Below, piece by piece: positions 32,108 through 41,660 of a DNA stretch of 64,000 nucleotides. The notes under the pieces were generated by a model. That model was given only the letters and a program-made list of their open reading frames with translations, did not search any database and was not told where the DNA came from. Both the position numbers and the translations under genes were made by a program. Origin of the DNA: Rhodobacteraceae bacterium S2214 (GTDB lineage Bacteria; Pseudomonadota; Alphaproteobacteria; Rhodobacterales; Rhodobacteraceae); the NCBI GenBank assembly GCA_025141675.1, contig CP081161.1:2206001-2270000 (forward strand), given 5' to 3'. Numbering within the stretch: the first letter of the stretch is position 1; every line of letters starts with the position of its first letter.

Positions 32108-32386
32108 CTAGGGTTGTCTATAGCGCTGCAACGACGTCGTCTTTAATGCGGCCTCCCCGTGTTCGGCGACTGCGGTTTCCCATTCCGCAAACTCTTCATC
32201 GGACAAACTGTACATCTCCAACGCCTCGGGCCGTGTCAGCAGCCCTGCGGCAACGGCTCTAATGACGGACGCCTTGCGCGATGCCACCCAACGTCGTGTA
32301 TCGGTCGGTGGCAAATCAGCGCGGGTCATGACAGACCCATCGGGCAGCGTCACGGAACGTGGCCCATCAATCTTTCGCAAATACAT
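32108..32386 (-). CDS. sciP: CtrA inhibitor SciP (DUF1153 family)
   Basis: A 92-residue helix-turn-helix protein, matching the family of Caulobacter SciP, which binds CtrA and blocks activation of its targets. The conserved N-terminus is MYLRKIDGPRSVTLPDGS and the central RRWVASRKASVIRAVAAGLL is the DNA/CtrA-contact helix region. The ATG at 32386 has AAAGGGAAG 5-7 nt upstream. The frame continues upstream but without family similarity. Placement directly beside ctrA is unusual compared with Caulobacter and suggests local co-regulation. Confidence 0.9.
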   Translation of the reverse strand: MYLRKIDGPRSVTLPDGSVMTRADLPPTDTRRWVASRKASVIRAVAAGLLTRPEALEMYSLSDEEFAEWETAVAEHGEAALKTTSLQRYRQP

Positions 32387-32440
32387 CTTGCTTCCCTTTG
32401 CATTTTGCACTGGGACGCACATATGAAGAAAATCGCTTAA

Positions 32441-32462
32441 GTTTCGGTAAGCTTGCCGAAAC
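32441..32462. promoter_or_regulatory. Near-perfect 22-bp palindrome between sciP and mnmA
   Basis: Arms GTTTCGG and CCGAAAC surround a central TAAGCTTG; only one base pair in each half deviates from full symmetry. It sits 55 bp upstream of the sciP start and 68 bp upstream of mnmA, in a position to control one or both. The regulator is unknown. Confidence 0.55.
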
Positions 32463-32529
32463 GGAGTAACTTGCAATTTCAGCAAATTTGTTGGAAACGC
32501 CCTGAAAGCCCATAAAAAATTGGTGTGAT

Positions 32530-33669
32530 ATGTCTTTGGATCAACCGTTAAATTCCCTTGGTTTTGCAAAACCGCCGTCGGAAACCCGCGTCGTCGTAGC
32601 GATGTCCGGTGGAGTGGACAGCTCTGTTGTCGCGGCAAAGTTGCACGAAGAAGGCTATGACGTCGTCGGTGTGACCTTACAATTGTACGATCACGGGGCC
32701 GCTTTGGCCAAAAAAGGGGCATGTTGCGCGGGGCGTGATATCCATGATGCACGCCGCGTCGCCGAAGAGATGGGGTTCCCCCACTACGTCTTAGACTACG
32801 AAAACACCTTCAAAGAAGCCGTGATGGACGAATTCGCCGATAGCTATCTGGCTGGTGCAACGCCTGTGCCCTGCATCCGCTGCAACGAGCGTGTGAAATT
32901 CAAAGACCTGTTGGAAACGGCCCGCGACCTCGACGCGGATTGCATGGCGACCGGTCACTACATCCAGCGCATGATGGGTGGAGCGGGCTCCGAACTGCAT
33001 TCCGCAGGCGACCCAACCAAAGACCAAAGCTACTTCCTGTTCTCGACCACCCGTGAACAGCTTGATTACCTGCGTTTTCCGCTTGGGCATCACACGTCCA
33101 AAGAAGAAACACGTGCGCTCGCCGCGAAATACGGGCTAAGCGTTGCGGACAAACCCGACAGCCAAGACATCTGCTTTGTACCCAACGGCAACTATGCAGC
33201 CGTGATCGAAAAACTGCGTCCCGGTGCTGCCGAACCTGGCGATATCGTGGATACGAACGGGAACGTCCTCGGCCAGCATCGCGGTGTCATCCATTACACC
33301 ATCGGTCAGCGCCGCGGTCTGGGGATCGGCGGTTTGGCCGATCCGTTGTATGTCGTGCGGCTGGATGTGGACAAAAAGCACGTGATCGTCGGGCCGAAAG
33401 ACCTGCTCGCAACACGCAAGGTCCCCCTGCGGGAAATCAATTGGCTGGGCGATGGCGACTTGATGGACGGCGGCGAACGGACAATCGCGGTAAAGGTTCG
33501 GTCAACCAAGCCCCCTATTGACGCCGTTCTGCGGCCAATTTCGAATACCGAAGCCGAAGTCGAACTGCTCGTCGCAGAAGAAGGCGTATCACCCGGGCAA
33601 GCTTGCGTGTTTTATGACCCTGACGGGACACGCGTTCTTGGCGGCGGCTGGATCTGGCGCGGTTATTGA
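32530..33669 (+). CDS. mnmA: tRNA 2-thiouridylase MnmA
   Basis: Thiolates U34 of tRNA-Lys, -Glu and -Gln. The ATP pyrophosphatase motif is [15 protein letters not shown] at residue 24 onward, and the two catalytic cysteines are in [12 protein letters not shown] and [11 protein letters not shown]. The 379-residue length fits. Starts at ATG 32530 without an obvious strong ribosome site. Divergent from sciP across a 22-bp palindrome. Confidence 0.95.
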   Translation: MSLDQPLNSLGFAKPPSETRVVVAMSGGVDSSVVAAKLHEEGYDVVGVTLQLYDHGAALAKKGACCAGRDIHDARRVAEEMGFPHYVLDYENTFKEAVMDEFADSYLAGATPVPCIRCNERVKFKDLLETARDLDADCMATGHYIQRMMGGAGSELHSAGDPTKDQSYFLFSTTREQLDYLRFPLGHHTSKEETRALAAKYGLSVADKPDSQDICFVPNGNYAAVIEKLRPGAAEPGDIVDTNGNVLGQHRGVIHYTIGQRRGLGIGGLADPLYVVRLDVDKKHVIVGPKDLLATRKVPLREINWLGDGDLMDGGERTIAVKVRSTKPPIDAVLRPISNTEAEVELLVAEEGVSPGQACVFYDPDGTRVLGGGWIWRGY

Positions 33670-33681
33670 GCTGCACCCAGC

Positions 33682-34743
33682 ATGACGCCTCTGCCAAGTA
33701 ACCTTCAGGAATTGACGTCAGTACGGGCCTTGGCCGCATTCATTGTGGTGATTTTTCATCAGTTCTTTGACGCGGCCAATCCCCCTAGCATTGGAAACAA
33801 CCTGATCGCCGACGGCCATTTAGGCGTTGATCTATTTTTCATGTTGAGCGGCTATATTCTGGCGCATGTCTACCTCTCGGCATGGCGAGAGGGCACGTTT
33901 TCCTACAAACGCTTCCTTACAAACCGCTTCGCCCGTCTTTACCCCCTTCACCTGACGATGACGTTGATCTTTGTCGCGGCTTATCAGGCGCTTGCAATCA
34001 TGGGCGCGGAAACGGTCGCCGAAGGGCAAAACTGGGCGCATTTGCCGTGGCACCTCGCGCTAATGCATGCGTGGGGGGTGACGGATGGGCATTCTTGGAA
34101 CTTCCCGTCTTGGTCAGTCAGCGCGGAAACCTTTGCCTACCTGATGTTTCCAATCAGTCTGACAATCGCATTGATCTTTCGACCGGTTGTCACGCTTGTT
34201 CTGGCGATTTGCCTCTTCGCCGCCGCATCCCTGTTCACCTTGGCCGTCCTTGACCGTTCCATCACCAAACTGATGTTTGATTTCGGGATCATCCGCGTCA
34301 TGACCGAATTCCTCATCGGCTTGGCGATATATCTGGTCATGGAGAAACGACGGCTCCCCGATGTCTGGATCAGACCTTGCCTTTGGATCAGCGTCGCTGC
34401 AGTTGGGCTTCTGTCTGCATTCCAAGCCGATGAACGGTTGATTGTCATGGCCCTCGCCGTGTTCCTTGCGACACTGGCGCATTTGGCCACGCAAGAGCGA
34501 TCCAACATCCTGCGCCATCCCGTCTTGATCTATCTGGGCGAGATTTCGTACGCGACCTACATGGTACACATCCTCGTACTATTTGCCGTCCCTGTTGTCG
34601 CTCAACGGGTTGGTGGACTTAGCGAACAGATGACCGCTGTCATTTCGATCACCACGATCTACGTGGCGTCCGCGATCCTGTATCACCTTATTGAACGACC
34701 CGGCCGGCGCTGGATCAGACGCCTGTTAGGATCACCCGCTTGA
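33682..34743 (+). CDS. Acyltransferase family 3 membrane protein
   Basis: A 353-residue polytopic protein of the acyltransferase 3 family, which O-acetylates or O-acylates lipopolysaccharide, peptidoglycan or exported glycans. The conserved start is RALAAFIVVIFHQF with the key histidine, followed by GVDLFFMLSGYILAH (about residues 52-66), and about ten membrane segments. It begins 12 bp after mnmA. Substrate cannot be inferred from neighbours. Confidence 0.88.
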   Translation: MTPLPSNLQELTSVRALAAFIVVIFHQFFDAANPPSIGNNLIADGHLGVDLFFMLSGYILAHVYLSAWREGTFSYKRFLTNRFARLYPLHLTMTLIFVAAYQALAIMGAETVAEGQNWAHLPWHLALMHAWGVTDGHSWNFPSWSVSAETFAYLMFPISLTIALIFRPVVTLVLAICLFAAASLFTLAVLDRSITKLMFDFGIIRVMTEFLIGLAIYLVMEKRRLPDVWIRPCLWISVAAVGLLSAFQADERLIVMALAVFLATLAHLATQERSNILRHPVLIYLGEISYATYMVHILVLFAVPVVAQRVGGLSEQMTAVISITTIYVASAILYHLIERPGRRWIRRLLGSPA

Positions 34744-34824
34744 CACCGGACGACCATCCGCCATGGTCTCCGCAAGAAATACCGCGCGGTGCGCAAGCCC
34801 AAATGAACAGGACAGGACAACCGG

Positions 34825-35184
34825 ATGAGCCGACCGCACCCCATTTGGAGCTTCCTGCGCAATCATCTTGGCGTATTCGCCATCTTGATCATCGCTTGTG
34901 CCGCCGGCCTTTGGTTCGCCGCCGACATCTTCTTGGATTTTCTGCATTTCAATGATCCGCGACATCAGGATGAAGCCCTGAAACCATGGATGACGCCGCG
35001 CTACGTTGGCATGTCCTATGATCTGCCACGGCCCGTTGTTGGCGAAATCTTTGGGCTCACCGAAGGTGGGCCGCGCGGCATGACCATGCGTACCATTGCA
35101 GTTGAACAAAACATGTCACTGGACGCGCTGACCGAAAAAGTCCGTGCTGCTGCAGAAGCTTTCCGTGCGGAGACCCAAAAATGA
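34825..35184 (+). CDS. Conserved single-membrane-span protein
   Basis: A 119-residue protein with a membrane segment at about residues 15-37 (GVFAILIIACAAGLWFAADIF) and a soluble C-terminal part containing a conserved-looking WMTPRYVGMSYDLPRPVV stretch. Its end overlaps the start of the DedA-family gene by 4 bp (ATGA), so the two are translated together. Function unknown; a partner or regulator of the DedA protein is a reasonable guess. Confidence 0.75.
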   Translation: MSRPHPIWSFLRNHLGVFAILIIACAAGLWFAADIFLDFLHFNDPRHQDEALKPWMTPRYVGMSYDLPRPVVGEIFGLTEGGPRGMTMRTIAVEQNMSLDALTEKVRAAAEAFRAETQK

Positions 35185-35801
35185 CCGCAGCGGTGATCGG
35201 CCTCGTTCCGGAATACGGGCTTTTCCTCTTGTTTGGTGTGGTATCGTTAGCGTGCCTCGCGATGCCGCTGCCGTCGTCTGTTCTTGTGCTGACGTCAGGG
35301 GCGTTTGCGGCGTCGGACGACCTGACGCTGTGGCAGGTTTTTGTCGTTGCGTTTGTAGCGTTCCTCATTGGCGACCAAATTGCATTTATGATCGCATCCC
35401 GATTTGGGCCGCGCATTTTGGATTGGATGCGCAGCAAACCGCGCCTGCTGCCCGTTCTGGAAAAAAGCGAAGCCTTGCTGCATTCCAAGGGCCACGTCGC
35501 GGTGCTGCTTAGCCACACGGTCCTCAGCCCGACCTGCCCTTACATTAGCTATCTGTGCGGTGCGGGCGGTATGCGATGGCTGAAATTCACGATCATGGCC
35601 GCGATCGGGGCCGCGATCTGGACAGCCGCATATGTGTCCTTGGGCTACATGTTTGCATCCCAGCTATCGCAGGTCGCAGATATCCTCAGCAACTTCTTTG
35701 GGATCATCTTTGCGGGCTTGCTGGTGCTCTATTGCGTGATCTGGCTGCGCCGTAAATGGCGGGCACATCTGGCAGACATCGCAGCTGAACACGGCCAATA
35801 A
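35181..35801 (+). CDS. DedA-family membrane protein
   Basis: A 206-residue DedA/VTT protein. Expected motifs are seen: MPLPSSVLVLTSGAFAASDDL near the start, a GDQIAFMIASRFG segment and the RFxPxxR-type region (here HTVLSPTCPYISYLCG). DedA proteins support membrane homeostasis and some flip lipid carriers. It lies downstream of and coupled to a small single-span protein. A second, more distant relative is at 16164-16742. Confidence 0.85.
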   Translation: MTAAVIGLVPEYGLFLLFGVVSLACLAMPLPSSVLVLTSGAFAASDDLTLWQVFVVAFVAFLIGDQIAFMIASRFGPRILDWMRSKPRLLPVLEKSEALLHSKGHVAVLLSHTVLSPTCPYISYLCGAGGMRWLKFTIMAAIGAAIWTAAYVSLGYMFASQLSQVADILSNFFGIIFAGLLVLYCVIWLRRKWRAHLADIAAEHGQ

Positions 35802-35975
35802 CCCTGCCTGACCTCGATTTGTCGCCTGAGAAACGGGCCGCGACGGAAACGCTGCCCTGCTGCGTTCAATGCTTAACGGTATGACCCAAAACGTCGGTTA
35901 GGTTATTTTTGCGCCCCAATTCCCCGCGACCAACAAATGCACCGACGTTAATCTTTTTGAAAAAGGAAACGACAC

Positions 35976-36194
35976 GTGAATCGCATAGCTGAACTTCTAG
36001 CCGAGACTTTAACGTCCGCCGAACGCGGCGTGCTCAGCAGTATTGCGCATTCAAAGCTGCAACACGACGCAGACACGATCGCGAAACTGAAAAGCCTGCG
36101 ACTGATCTGCGATGCCGACACACCCGCACTCTATACCTTGACCAGCCTTGGCGGCGAAGTCGCCTATATCGTCCGCGTCAAACTCGCAGCGTAA
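35976..36194 (+). CDS. Small hypothetical protein, 72 residues
   Basis: Starts at a GTG with a strong ribosome site (AAAAAGGAAAC) about 6 nt upstream. The product is soluble, alpha-rich at the start (LLAETLTSAERGVLSSIAHSKL) and has a short TALYTLTSLGGEVAYIV end that resembles the wing of a winged helix. I do not recognise the family. It is preceded by 174 bp with no other gene, so it has its own promoter. Confidence 0.65.
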   Translation: MNRIAELLAETLTSAERGVLSSIAHSKLQHDADTIAKLKSLRLICDADTPALYTLTSLGGEVAYIVRVKLAA

Positions 36195-36222
36195 GACCTT
36201 AGTCTTTGCGTGTCCGGCAGTG

Positions 36223-37167
36223 TCACAGCACCGTAATGCGGTAGCCTGCACGCGGGAAATGCACCGCGACCTCGCCAACATCATCACCCTTGCGATCAAT
36301 GCTGACAGTTTCGGCGTCCGCATAGCGTAACGTCCCTTCCACAGGCTGTTCGCCCCCATCTACGTCGGGGTTGATCGAAACACGATCGCCGACCTTCAAA
36401 CCTTGCGGATCATTTGGAGCCACACCAATCAACGACTTTGGCGCGGCATCTCGCGCCGTTTCCACCGCATCCTGCGCATCCAAAGGCGTTGGCGCCCCAT
36501 GGCCCAATGCGGCAACGTCAGCTTCCCAACGGGTCAATGCAGTGAATTCGGACAACATCTCGGGGCCACCAGACCAGCGGCCTTTGATGAACCAGATGAT
36601 ATGATAAACCTGCGCATCAATCGCGGCTGGCGCATCGCCCAACAGGTATTTGCGCCCATCACTGAACACGCTGTTAATCCACGACAACGGGGCACGCAAT
36701 TGCGCCACGATATGCGGCAGATCAGCGTTGGCTTTCTTCAGCCCCTCTGCCCAGTCTTCCCCCAAATACAAACGCCCGCGGTCTTCGGCAAAGTCACGCG
36801 GAAGATTGTCACCCTGCGCGCCAAGAACCAACTTCAAGGCAAGCGTAAACAACTCCCCGTCCGTCCAGCGGCTTAGACACCACATCAGCCCCGCATCAGC
36901 GGTGGGCATATAACTCGGCTCCGGATAACGACGCTCCAATTCACGCAAGATGCACTGGCTGTCGCAATAAATATCCGCCCCGATTTGCATCACAGGCGTA
37001 CGCCGATACCCGCCAGTCAATGCAGTCAGCATCGGCTTTGGCGGCAAACGGGGAATCTCAACATCGCGCCAAGCAAGCCCCTTGATCCCAAAGGCCACAC
37101 GCACCTTTTCGGCGACCGGAGACTGAGGGTAGTTGTGAAAGATAATCTCGGGCGTCGTGTCAGTCAT
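36223..37167 (-). CDS. Glutathione S-transferase-like protein with C-terminal extension
   Basis: A 314-residue protein. Residues about 8-85 form a thioredoxin-like GST N-terminal domain (PQSPVAEKVRVAFGIKGL, GYRRTPVMQIGADIYCDSQCI); about 95-225 an all-helical GST C-terminal domain. The last 75-80 residues (from about VAPNDPQGLKVGDRVSIN) form an extra small beta-rich domain not found in canonical GSTs (about 200-220 residues). The reaction is unknown. It is divergent from the ATPase gene at 37316. Confidence 0.82.
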   Translation of the reverse strand: MTDTTPEIIFHNYPQSPVAEKVRVAFGIKGLAWRDVEIPRLPPKPMLTALTGGYRRTPVMQIGADIYCDSQCILRELERRYPEPSYMPTADAGLMWCLSRWTDGELFTLALKLVLGAQGDNLPRDFAEDRGRLYLGEDWAEGLKKANADLPHIVAQLRAPLSWINSVFSDGRKYLLGDAPAAIDAQVYHIIWFIKGRWSGGPEMLSEFTALTRWEADVAALGHGAPTPLDAQDAVETARDAAPKSLIGVAPNDPQGLKVGDRVSINPDVDGGEQPVEGTLRYADAETVSIDRKGDDVGEVAVHFPRAGYRITVL

Positions 37168-37315
37168 TCGGTTACCTTTTCAAAGTACGGGTCTGGTCGT
37201 GTCGCACCGTGCAAGCGTCTTTGGCAAAAGTCCACCGGACACACACAGACACGAACACACCGCGATGTGGTTTTTTCCCTAGCGCCCACCCCGGTCCGCG
37301 CATATTCCTGCGCTT

Positions 37316-38182
37316 ATGATTTACGAAACCGCAGCCGAATGGCGTAACGCCCCCCAGAAACGTGTCCTCATCTTTGCGATGTCAGGGCTTGGGAAAACCT
37401 ATCTGTCCACCATGCTGCGCGACGGCGGCGATTGGTTTCATTACTCGATCGATTACCGGATCGGCACACGGTACATGGGCGAAGCGATTGCGGACAACGC
37501 CAAACGCGAGGCGATGAAAGTTCCGTTCCTGCGCGATCTGCTGCGGTCCAATTCGATCTACATCGGGTCGAACATCTCGTTCGATGATCTCAAACCGATG
37601 TCATCCTATCTTGGCAAACCGGGCAATCCGGCGCTGGGCGGTCTGGATTGGGATGAATACACCAAACGGCAGGACCAGTTTCAACGCTCAGAAATCGCAG
37701 CCTTGCACGACACCGGCCATTTTATCGACCGTGCGACCGATCTGTACCAATACCCGCATTTTATCTGCGACACAGGCGGATCAATCTGCGAATGGGTCAA
37801 CACAGACGACGATAAAGACCCGATCATGACGGACCTCGCGTCCAAGACGCTGATGGTTTGGATCGAAGGCACCGACGCGCATACGGCCGAACTGATCCGC
37901 AGGTTCGACAAAGAACCAAAACCGATGTCCTATGATCCGGTCTTTCTGTTAAACACTTGGCAAGCTTATCTGGCCGAATTTAACAAAGCGCCCGATCAGG
38001 TTGATCCGGATGACTTTATCCGCTGGGCCTTTGCAAAGGCGCTCGCCCATCGTCAGCCGCGCTACAAGGCGATGGCAGATAAATGGGGCATCACAGTCCC
38101 CCAAGACGCGGTCACACGTGTTCACGATCAGGAGGGTTTTGTTGGCATGATCGCTGACGCCCTTGAGATGCGCAGGGGTTAG
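37316..38182 (+). CDS. P-loop ATPase-like protein of unknown function
   Basis: A 288-residue cytosolic protein with a Walker A-like motif FAMSGLGKTYLST (about residues 19-31) and a later D-rich strand (FICDTGGSICEW). It looks like a nucleotide kinase or small ATPase conserved in roseobacters. It lies 37 bp upstream of metA on the same strand. I do not recognise a specific function. Confidence 0.75.
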   Translation: MIYETAAEWRNAPQKRVLIFAMSGLGKTYLSTMLRDGGDWFHYSIDYRIGTRYMGEAIADNAKREAMKVPFLRDLLRSNSIYIGSNISFDDLKPMSSYLGKPGNPALGGLDWDEYTKRQDQFQRSEIAALHDTGHFIDRATDLYQYPHFICDTGGSICEWVNTDDDKDPIMTDLASKTLMVWIEGTDAHTAELIRRFDKEPKPMSYDPVFLLNTWQAYLAEFNKAPDQVDPDDFIRWAFAKALAHRQPRYKAMADKWGITVPQDAVTRVHDQEGFVGMIADALEMRRG

Positions 38183-38219
38183 CCCTATCTCTGCCATCCG
38201 ACCCACGTGAGGTTACACT

Positions 38220-39137
38220 ATGCCGATTAAACTACCCGCCGCCCTGCCCGCTTTTGACGTTCTGACCAACGAAGGCGTCATGGTGCTTGATGAAGACCAA
38301 GCCGGTCATCAGGACATCCGCCCGTTGCGGATCGCTTTGCTGAACCTGATGCCCAAGAAAATCCAGACAGAGAACCAGTTCGCACGATTGATCGGGGCGA
38401 CCCCGCTACAGATTGAACTGACACTTATCCGGATGTCTGAACACCAGACAAAGAATACTGCGGCCGAACATATGGCGGAGTTCTACCAGCCGTTCCAAGA
38501 CGTGAAGGACCAGAAATTCGATGGTCTGATCATCACAGGCGCGCCAATCGAACACCTCGACTTTACCGACGTGACCTACTGGGACGAACTGCGCGAAGTC
38601 ATGGACTGGACCCAAACCAACGTGCATTCCACCTTCGGGGTGTGCTGGGGCGGCATGGCGATGATCAACTACTTCCACGATGTGAAAAAACATCTGCTGG
38701 ATCACAAAGCCTTCGGATGCTTCCGGCACCGTGTCTGTGATGCGGCGTCGCCGTACCTACGCGGCTTCTCAGATGATTGCGTGATCCCGGTCAGTCGATG
38801 GACCGAAATGCGTCAGGATGAAATTGACGCAGCGTCGGGGCTGAAAACCCTGATCACAAGTGACGATTCTGGTCCCGCACTGGTTGAAGATCCGACACAT
38901 CGTGCTCTGTATATATTCAACCACTTTGAATACGACAGTGGGACGCTGAAACAGGAATATGATCGCGATGTTGCTGAAGGCACGCCGATCAATGTGCCTA
39001 CCAACTATTATCCGGGGGATGATCCGACCCAGCCACCTCTGAACAAATGGCGTTCACACGCGCATCTGCTCTACGGGAACTGGATCAACGAGATCTACCA
39101 GACCACGCATTATGACATTGATAAAATCGGCACTTAA
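38220..39137 (+). CDS. metA: Homoserine O-acyltransferase (MetA family), predicted acetyl-CoA type
   Basis: Activates homoserine for methionine synthesis. The catalytic residues line up at their usual numbers: C142 (FGVCWGGMA), H235 and E237 (FNHFEYD). Residue 111 is glutamate (GAPIEHLDF); in studied MetA enzymes Glu111 goes with acetyl-CoA use and Gly111 with succinyl-CoA use. The 305-residue length is standard. No SAM-II riboswitch is seen in the 37 bp upstream. Its 3' end overlaps the lipoprotein hydrolase gene by 26 bp. Confidence 0.93.
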   Translation: MPIKLPAALPAFDVLTNEGVMVLDEDQAGHQDIRPLRIALLNLMPKKIQTENQFARLIGATPLQIELTLIRMSEHQTKNTAAEHMAEFYQPFQDVKDQKFDGLIITGAPIEHLDFTDVTYWDELREVMDWTQTNVHSTFGVCWGGMAMINYFHDVKKHLLDHKAFGCFRHRVCDAASPYLRGFSDDCVIPVSRWTEMRQDEIDAASGLKTLITSDDSGPALVEDPTHRALYIFNHFEYDSGTLKQEYDRDVAEGTPINVPTNYYPGDDPTQPPLNKWRSHAHLLYGNWINEIYQTTHYDIDKIGT

Positions 39138-40119
39138 GGGACTTTCATACACGGGCGCGGCGCTGGGCCTGTCGGCATTGCTGACGGGCTGTGTGTCATC
39201 CGCACGGACCCAAGCCACCGAAGAGGCGTTCCCGCCTGTCGGCCAATTCACCGAAGTCACAGGTGGGCGCGTGCACTACGTGCAAAAAGGGTCCGGCCCG
39301 CATGTCGTCCTGCTGCATGGTGCGGGCGGTAACCTGCGCGATTTTACCTTTGATCTGCTAGACCGGCTAGCGGATGACTTCACCGTAACCGCATTTGACC
39401 GTCCGGGTCTTGGATACACCGACCGCGTGCCACAGGTAGAAACCGGACCGCTTGCCACGGATGGTGACAGCCCAGCTGATCAAGCGCGGATGCTACGCGA
39501 AGCCGCAACCCAACTTGGCATCGAAAATCCAATCGTCGCGGGTCATAGCTTCGGTGGTATCGTCGCCATGGCTTGGGCAGACATTGGTTTAGGTGAAGAA
39601 GCACCTGTAAACGCCTCTGGCATCGTATCTTTTGGCGGTGTTCTAATGCCGTGGCCTGACGATCTGGGGGCCTATTACACCGTGAACGGCAGCCCCGTTG
39701 GCGGCGCCGTCGTGATCCCGCTGATTTCAGCCTTTGCGCCGCTCAGCACCATCGAAGGCGCGGTAGAAGGCATCTTTGCACCGGACCCCGTCCCCGAAGG
39801 CTACGTCGCCCACATCGGTGCGCCCTTAGCCGTGCGGCAAGAAACATTCCGCGCGAACGTCCGCCAAGTAAACACCCTGCGCCCGCATGTCGTCGAAATG
39901 ACGACGCGCTATCCGCAGCTAACGCTTCCGATCGAAATCCTCCACGGGACGGCGGACACAACTGTCCCTGACTTCGTTCACCCGATTGAATTTGTAAAAA
40001 TCGTAGATACGGCACGTTTGACCAGCCTGCCCGGTGTCGGCCACATGCCGCACCATGCTGACCCGCAAGCCGCAGTCGACGCGATTGTACGCGCAGCAGA
40101 CCGCGCCGGATTGCGTTAA
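39112..40119 (+). CDS. Alpha/beta-hydrolase lipoprotein
   Basis: A 335-residue alpha/beta hydrolase with a lipoprotein signal (lipobox LLTGC, cysteine near residue 27), so probably anchored to a membrane outside the cytosol. The nucleophile elbow is GHSFGG (serine near residue 146), the oxyanion-side motif [12 protein letters not shown] and a C-terminal [11 protein letters not shown] histidine. The start lies within the last 26 bp of metA, needed to keep the signal peptide. Substrate unknown. Confidence 0.85.
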   Translation: MTLIKSALKGLSYTGAALGLSALLTGCVSSARTQATEEAFPPVGQFTEVTGGRVHYVQKGSGPHVVLLHGAGGNLRDFTFDLLDRLADDFTVTAFDRPGLGYTDRVPQVETGPLATDGDSPADQARMLREAATQLGIENPIVAGHSFGGIVAMAWADIGLGEEAPVNASGIVSFGGVLMPWPDDLGAYYTVNGSPVGGAVVIPLISAFAPLSTIEGAVEGIFAPDPVPEGYVAHIGAPLAVRQETFRANVRQVNTLRPHVVEMTTRYPQLTLPIEILHGTADTTVPDFVHPIEFVKIVDTARLTSLPGVGHMPHHADPQAAVDAIVRAADRAGLR

Positions 40120-40163
40120 GCCTCTAAAATCGCCATAACTAGCGAAATTCAGGGAGTTTTATC

Positions 40164-41024
40164 ATGTCTAAACCGCTTGATGGTGGGATCAGTGCCTACT
40201 TCAAAAACGAAGCGCCGGACGATGTGGTTGATCTGATCAAATCCGCCAAGAAAAAGCGGATCATCAACCCCGATTACCCCTACGACACGGCGTGGGACAA
40301 AGACGACTACGAAGCCGAAATCGAAGCGCTGCAAATCCAGCTCGTGCAGATGCAGGCATGGGTCAAAGAGACTGGCCAACGCGTTGCAGTCGTTTTCGAA
40401 GGCCGTGATGCGGCTGGCAAAGGCGGGACGATCAAACGGTTCCGCGAAAATCTGAACCCGCGCGGCGCACGTGTGGTAGCACTTTCCAAGCCGACTGAAG
40501 TCGAAGCAACGCAATGGTATTTCCAACGTTATATCAAACACCTACCCGCCGCTGGTGAAGTCGTTTTCTTCGACCGCAGCTGGTACAATCGCGGCGTTGT
40601 GGAACACGTGTTCGACTTCTGTACGCCAAATCAACGCCAACACTGGTTCAACCAAGTCGGCGACTTCGAAAAAATGTTGGCCGACGACGGCATCAAACTG
40701 TTCAAAATCTGGCTCAATGTCGGGCGTGCAACGCAATTGAAACGTTTCCTCGACCGCGAAAGCGATCCGCTCAAGCAGTGGAAACTCAGCTGGATCGACG
40801 TCGCTGGCCTTGCGAAATGGGACGCCTACACCACGGCCATCGACGAGACGTTGACGCGCACCCACTCAGATTACGCACCGTGGACCGTAGTGCGGTCCGA
40901 CGACAAAAAACGCGCCCGTGTGAACGCCATTAAGTCCGTCCTGCAAGGTCTTGATTACCCAAACAAAGACCTGCCCAAGATCGACGATAAAATCGCTGGC
41001 GGACCGGATCTGTGGCATGCCTAA
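40164..41024 (+). CDS. ppk2: Polyphosphate kinase 2
   Basis: A 286-residue PPK2 (class I size), transferring phosphate between polyphosphate and nucleoside diphosphates. Walker A is [18 protein letters not shown] (about residues 76-93), and the Walker B/lid region is [15 protein letters not shown]. Its end overlaps a TetR-type regulator by 8 bp. Whether it favours GDP or ADP cannot be told by eye. Confidence 0.94.
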   Translation: MSKPLDGGISAYFKNEAPDDVVDLIKSAKKKRIINPDYPYDTAWDKDDYEAEIEALQIQLVQMQAWVKETGQRVAVVFEGRDAAGKGGTIKRFRENLNPRGARVVALSKPTEVEATQWYFQRYIKHLPAAGEVVFFDRSWYNRGVVEHVFDFCTPNQRQHWFNQVGDFEKMLADDGIKLFKIWLNVGRATQLKRFLDRESDPLKQWKLSWIDVAGLAKWDAYTTAIDETLTRTHSDYAPWTVVRSDDKKRARVNAIKSVLQGLDYPNKDLPKIDDKIAGGPDLWHA

Positions 41025-41634
41025 ACAGGGCTATCATCACGGCAATCTCCGCGAGGCACTTGTCAAATCCTGCCTCACGCTGATCGAAGCCAAAGGCCCG
41101 ACCGGTTTCTCCCTCTCCGAAGCCGCACGCGAAGCAGGTGTGACACCCGCTGCCGTCTACCGCCATTTTGCAGGCCGCGAAGACCTGATCGCGGAAGCGG
41201 CGCACCAAGGTTACGACATCTTCGGCGACCTGATGGAACACGCCTATAACGGCGGCAAACCCTCTGCGTTGACGGCGTTCCTCAAAACAGGCCGCGCCTA
41301 TCTGGCCTTCGCAAACAAATTTCCGGGCCATTACGTGGCCATGTTCGAATCCGGCATTTCGATCCAGCGAAACCCAGCACTCAACGCCTCCGCGACCCGC
41401 GCGCTGGGCGTCTTGGAAAAAGCGGCAACAGACCTTAGCAACCACATCCCAGCGGACCGCCGTCCGCCGCCACAGATGTTCTCGGCCCACATCTGGGCGT
41501 TGTCGCACGGTGTCGTCGAACTTTTCGCCCGCGGCTCCCCCGGCACCAAAAGCCCCTTTCCCCCCGAAGACCTGCTCGAAACGGGCATCGGCATCTACCT
41601 GCGCGGACTTGGCCTTTTGCCGCCCGACGCCTGA
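41017..41634 (+). CDS. TetR/AcrR-family regulator
   Basis: A 205-residue regulator whose N-terminal HTH ([16 protein letters not shown]...[18 protein letters not shown]) is typical of the family, followed by a ligand-binding domain. The ATG at 41017 starts exactly at the family-typical N-terminus and overlaps ppk2 by 8 bp. Targets may include ppk2 or the PagL-like gene 26 bp downstream; no operator was identified. Confidence 0.86.
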   Translation: MPKQGYHHGNLREALVKSCLTLIEAKGPTGFSLSEAAREAGVTPAAVYRHFAGREDLIAEAAHQGYDIFGDLMEHAYNGGKPSALTAFLKTGRAYLAFANKFPGHYVAMFESGISIQRNPALNASATRALGVLEKAATDLSNHIPADRRPPPQMFSAHIWALSHGVVELFARGSPGTKSPFPPEDLLETGIGIYLRGLGLLPPDA

Positions 41635-41660
41635 CCTCATTTGCACATAGGACACCACCA

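Noticed and set aside
38183..38219. SAM-II riboswitch in front of metA
   Set aside because: Only 37 bp lie between the genes and no SAM-II pseudoknot pattern is visible.
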